8,175 nt of DNA from an uncultured Bacilli bacterium. GTDB lineage: Bacteria; Bacillota_I; Bacilli_A; RF39; UBA660. The translations under genes and the position numbers were made by a program. The stretch lies in assembly GCA_947626445.1 (NCBI GenBank), contig CANQSC010000052.1:1-8175 (forward strand). Reading direction: 5' to 3'. This document shows positions 6,192 to 8,175 of this stretch, in pieces. Position 1 is the first letter of the stretch. Each line of letters opens with the position of its first letter. The notes below the pieces were generated by a model. It saw only the letters and a program-made list of their open reading frames with translations. It ran no database searches and had not been told where the DNA came from.

Positions 6192-6602
6192 ATGGATGAA
6201 TTTATAGATATTATTTTAGATGAAGCAGGTAAAGCCTTTAATGAAGATGAGATTCCAATTGGTGCAGTAGTTATAAACAATGAAAAAATTATTTCGCGTG
6301 GTCATAATTCTAGAGAAAAAAACAATAATATTTTAGGTCATGCGGAGATTAATGCCATAATCACTGCATCAAAAAAATTAGGTAGATGGAATTTAAGTGA
6401 TTGTGATTTATATGTTACTTTAAAACCTTGTTCAATGTGTTTAGAAGTTATTAAGCAGGCTAGAATTAAGCATGTATATTATTTATTAGATAAGTTAGAT
6501 TATAAAAAAGAATATAATAAAACAGTAGTGACAAAGCTGGAAGATAGACACGAACAAATGTATTCTAATATGTTGGCTAATTTTTTTAAAAACAAGCGAT
6601 AG
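6192..6602 (+). CDS. tadA: tRNA-specific adenosine deaminase, short form
   Basis: TadA converts A34 to inosine in tRNA-Arg(ACG) so that it can read CGU, CGC and CGA. The zinc deaminase fold is evident: IPIGAVV (21-27), HAE with zinc ligand H50 and proton-shuttle E52, then PCSMC with zinc ligands C80 and C83. The C-terminus FFKNKR resembles the S. aureus end that contacts the tRNA. At 136 aa it is shorter than the usual 150-165: the conserved stretch after VVYG (DPKxGxxGS and the following NHR region) is replaced by a shorter Lys/Tyr-rich segment, and EPCPMC reads KPCSMC. CGA codons are common in the neighbouring genes, consistent with a working enzyme. The position before dnaX supports TadA; another nucleoside or guanine deaminase is a weaker alternative. 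It is probably transcribed by read-through from the SRP RNA promoter. Confidence 0.85.
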   Translation: MDEFIDIILDEAGKAFNEDEIPIGAVVINNEKIISRGHNSREKNNNILGHAEINAIITASKKLGRWNLSDCDLYVTLKPCSMCLEVIKQARIKHVYYLLDKLDYKKEYNKTVVTKLEDRHEQMYSNMLANFFKNKR

Positions 6603-6615
6603 TTTATGTTATAAT
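6586..6615 (+). promoter_or_regulatory. Probable promoter of dnaX
   Basis: TATAAT (6610-6615) with a TGT extension just upstream gives an extended -10. The best -35 candidate is TTAAAA (6586-6591), weak, 18 bases away and inside the end of tadA. Transcription would start near 6622, leaving a leader of about 16 bases that is essentially just the ribosome-binding site. dnaX could therefore be expressed independently of the SRP RNA and tadA. Confidence 0.6.
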
Positions 6616-6622
6616 GGTATTG

Positions 6623-6628
6623 AAGGAA
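6623..6628 (+). promoter_or_regulatory. Ribosome-binding site of dnaX
   Basis: AAGGAA lies nine bases before ATG 6638 and sets the start of dnaX; the encoded protein then begins MDYKVLYRKYRP, the standard DnaX N-terminus. Confidence 0.75.
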
Positions 6629-6637
6629 CGTGAAATC

Positions 6638-8175
6638 ATGGATTATAAAGTACTTTATCGTAAATATCGTCCAACAAACTTTGAAAATATCGTTGGTCAA
6701 GAATATACTATTACAATGTTAAAGAATGCCATTGTTAATGATAAAATTTCGCATGCTTATTTATTTACAGGACCTAGGGGAACTGGTAAAACTAGTACTG
6801 CTAAGGTTTTTGCAAAGACAATTAATTGTGAGAATCGAATAAATGGTGAAGCTTGTGGTAAGTGTAATTCATGTTTAAATTTTTCTCATAGTTCAGATAT
6901 TATTGAGATTGATGCGGCCTCTAATAATGGTGTTGATGACATAAGAGAGTTGATAAATAATGTTAAAATTGCGCCTACTTCAAGTAAATATAAAATATAT
7001 ATAATCGATGAAGTTCATATGATGACCCAAAGTGCTTTTAATGCATTGTTATTAACATTAGAAGAACCGCCAGCTCATGCCATTTTTATAATGGCAACTA
7101 CGAATGTAGAAAGTGTACCAATTACTATTTTATCGAGATGCCAACGTTTTAATTTTAAAAAAATTGAACTAAATACAATTAAGGAACAACTTTCTAAAAT
7201 TTGTAAAGAAGAAAATATTAAGATAACACCTGATGCTTTAGATGAAATTGCTTATTTATCGGAAGGTGGTTTAAGAGATGCTTTATCTTTATTAGACCAA
7301 TTATCATCAGAAAACGAAGAAATAACAATTGATAAGATATTAATGAACTATGGTTCAATATCTTCATTGTTTATTAAAAATATCATTGAGGACATTGAAA
7401 ATAATGATGCTGATAAAATTATATTGGCGATGAAAGAATTAGAAAATAGTTCTAGTGATTATAAAGTTTTTATTAAAAAATTAGTGAAAGAATTAATAAA
7501 TAAAGCTATTTTAATTAAACAAACCAATTTAAAAACAAATTTAACTTATGAGGAAATTAAAAATTTAATTATGGATTTAAATGATTGTTTTAATAAAATT
7601 AGTATTCACATAAATCCATATTTACTAATTCAAGTTATTTTATTAAATTATGTTAAACCAGTGGTTAAAGCTGATAATAAAGAAATAAAAGAAGAAAAAA
7701 TAGTAGAAGAACCATCAAAAATAGTCAAGCAAGAAGTAATAAATGAAGTTAAAGAGGAATCAGTTGTTGAAGATGACTTATCAACTTATAATGAAGAATT
7801 AAGTGAATATTTAGAAGAATTGAAAAATATTAGAATTAATAATTGTTTTGCAACTGCTCAAAAAGATGTTTTAAATGCTTATCAAAAAAAATATCAAACT
7901 ATGAACTTTAAAGAATTTGGTGATTTGGAATCGTTATTAATAGATGCTAAAATTATTGCAGCAGGAAAACAAGTTGCAATATTAACGACTTCTCTTTCTA
8001 GTAGTGCGGATTTGCTTAATCACAATTTAGAAAGAATTGAAAGCAAGTTATCAACTTTGTTAGATGATGATGTGAAGTTTATTGCGGTCAGTGAAGAAGA
8101 ATGGAATAATTATAAAAGAGAGTATGTTCAAAATTTAAAAAATGGTGTAAAATATGAGGTAATTGATGAATCAGG
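6638..8175 (+). CDS. dnaX: DNA polymerase III subunit gamma/tau (3' end cut by window edge)
   Basis: DnaX is the AAA+ clamp-loader ATPase that loads the sliding clamp and ties polymerase to helicase. I translated it directly: 512 codons remain open to the edge, with no stop. Motifs: YRKYRP (7-12), Walker A GPRGTGKT (45-52), zinc cysteines C64, C73, C76, C79, Walker B IIDEVH (122-127), the SRC arginine finger (166-168) and sensor 2 GGLRDAL (210-216). Domain III ends near 345; a charged Lys/Glu linker (about 345-385) leads into the tau-type C-terminal domain. B. subtilis DnaX is 563 aa, so perhaps 20-60 residues are missing. The normally invariant Lys of NALLKTLEEPP is Leu (L139). An A8 run at 7884-7891 forms an A AAA AAA heptamer in frame. 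Next in Bacillota are usually ebfC and recR, beyond this window. Confidence 0.96.
   Translation, partial: MDYKVLYRKYRPTNFENIVGQEYTITMLKNAIVNDKISHAYLFTGPRGTGKTSTAKVFAKTINCENRINGEACGKCNSCLNFSHSSDIIEIDAASNNGVDDIRELINNVKIAPTSSKYKIYIIDEVHMMTQSAFNALLLTLEEPPAHAIFIMATTNVESVPITILSRCQRFNFKKIELNTIKEQLSKICKEENIKITPDALDEIAYLSEGGLRDALSLLDQLSSENEEITIDKILMNYGSISSLFIKNIIEDIENNDADKIILAMKELENSSSDYKVFIKKLVKELINKAILIKQTNLKTNLTYEEIKNLIMDLNDCFNKISIHINPYLLIQVILLNYVKPVVKADNKEIKEEKIVEEPSKIVKQEVINEVKEESVVEDDLSTYNEELSEYLEELKNIRINNCFATAQKDVLNAYQKKYQTMNFKEFGDLESLLIDAKIIAAGKQVAILTTSLSSSADLLNHNLERIESKLSTLLDDDVKFIAVSEEEWNNYKREYVQNLKNGVKYEVIDES

Noticed and set aside
6622..6637. ACGTGAAA before dnaX resembling half of a parS site
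   Set aside because: Only the right half matches; the left half is the ribosome-binding region with no symmetry.
7689..7702. A6 run in the dnaX linker as a frameshift site
   Set aside because: In-frame codons are GAA AAA ATA, which do not fit the X XXY YYZ pattern, and six A residues are short for transcript slippage.

Overview
The window is an origin-proximal, housekeeping DNA-replication segment from a low-GC Gram-positive-type bacterium (Bacillota, probably Bacilli sensu lato, perhaps near Erysipelotrichia, RF39 or Acholeplasma-like lineages; that placement is an inference). Evidence: the recF-gyrB-gyrA order that normally follows dnaA-dnaN, a 640-aa Gram-positive-type GyrB, an S. aureus-like GyrA active-site region, strong A+T bias, and a tadA/SRP RNA/dnaX cluster. 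Every Trp codon I read in the five genes is TGG and none carries an in-frame TGA, so the standard bacterial code fits and the UGA=Trp code of most Mollicutes does not. All genes lie on the + strand.

Layout: 1-1104 recF (the first few codons lie off the left edge); 1088-3010 gyrB, overlapping recF by 17 bp; 3029-5491 gyrA, whose stop codon sits in the loop of an intrinsic terminator (5468-5507). Bases 5508-6060 hold no gene. This stretch is very A+T rich (46 G/C in 5521-5880, about 13%) and carries three parS-type ParB-binding palindromes (5513-5528, 5877-5892, 6041-6056), a perfect DnaA box (5896-5904) beside the middle one, and several inverted repeats. A promoter (6062-6090) then drives a short SRP RNA (about 6097-6168), followed by tadA (6192-6602) and, after a 35-bp gap with its own promoter, dnaX (6638 to beyond the right edge).

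The genes serve genome maintenance: RecF loads RecA at gaps, GyrA2GyrB2 supercoils DNA, DnaX is the tau clamp-loader subunit, and the parS/DnaA-box spacer is a likely chromosome-segregation centre where ParB would load SMC. SRP RNA and TadA serve membrane-protein targeting and tRNA-Arg wobble editing. I see no novel multi-gene system. The most interesting parts are the architecture of the 5508-6090 spacer (parS sites interleaved with promoter-like elements and a DnaA box), a GyrA box that departs from consensus, a shortened TadA, and the SRP RNA placed directly upstream of the tadA ribosome-binding site.
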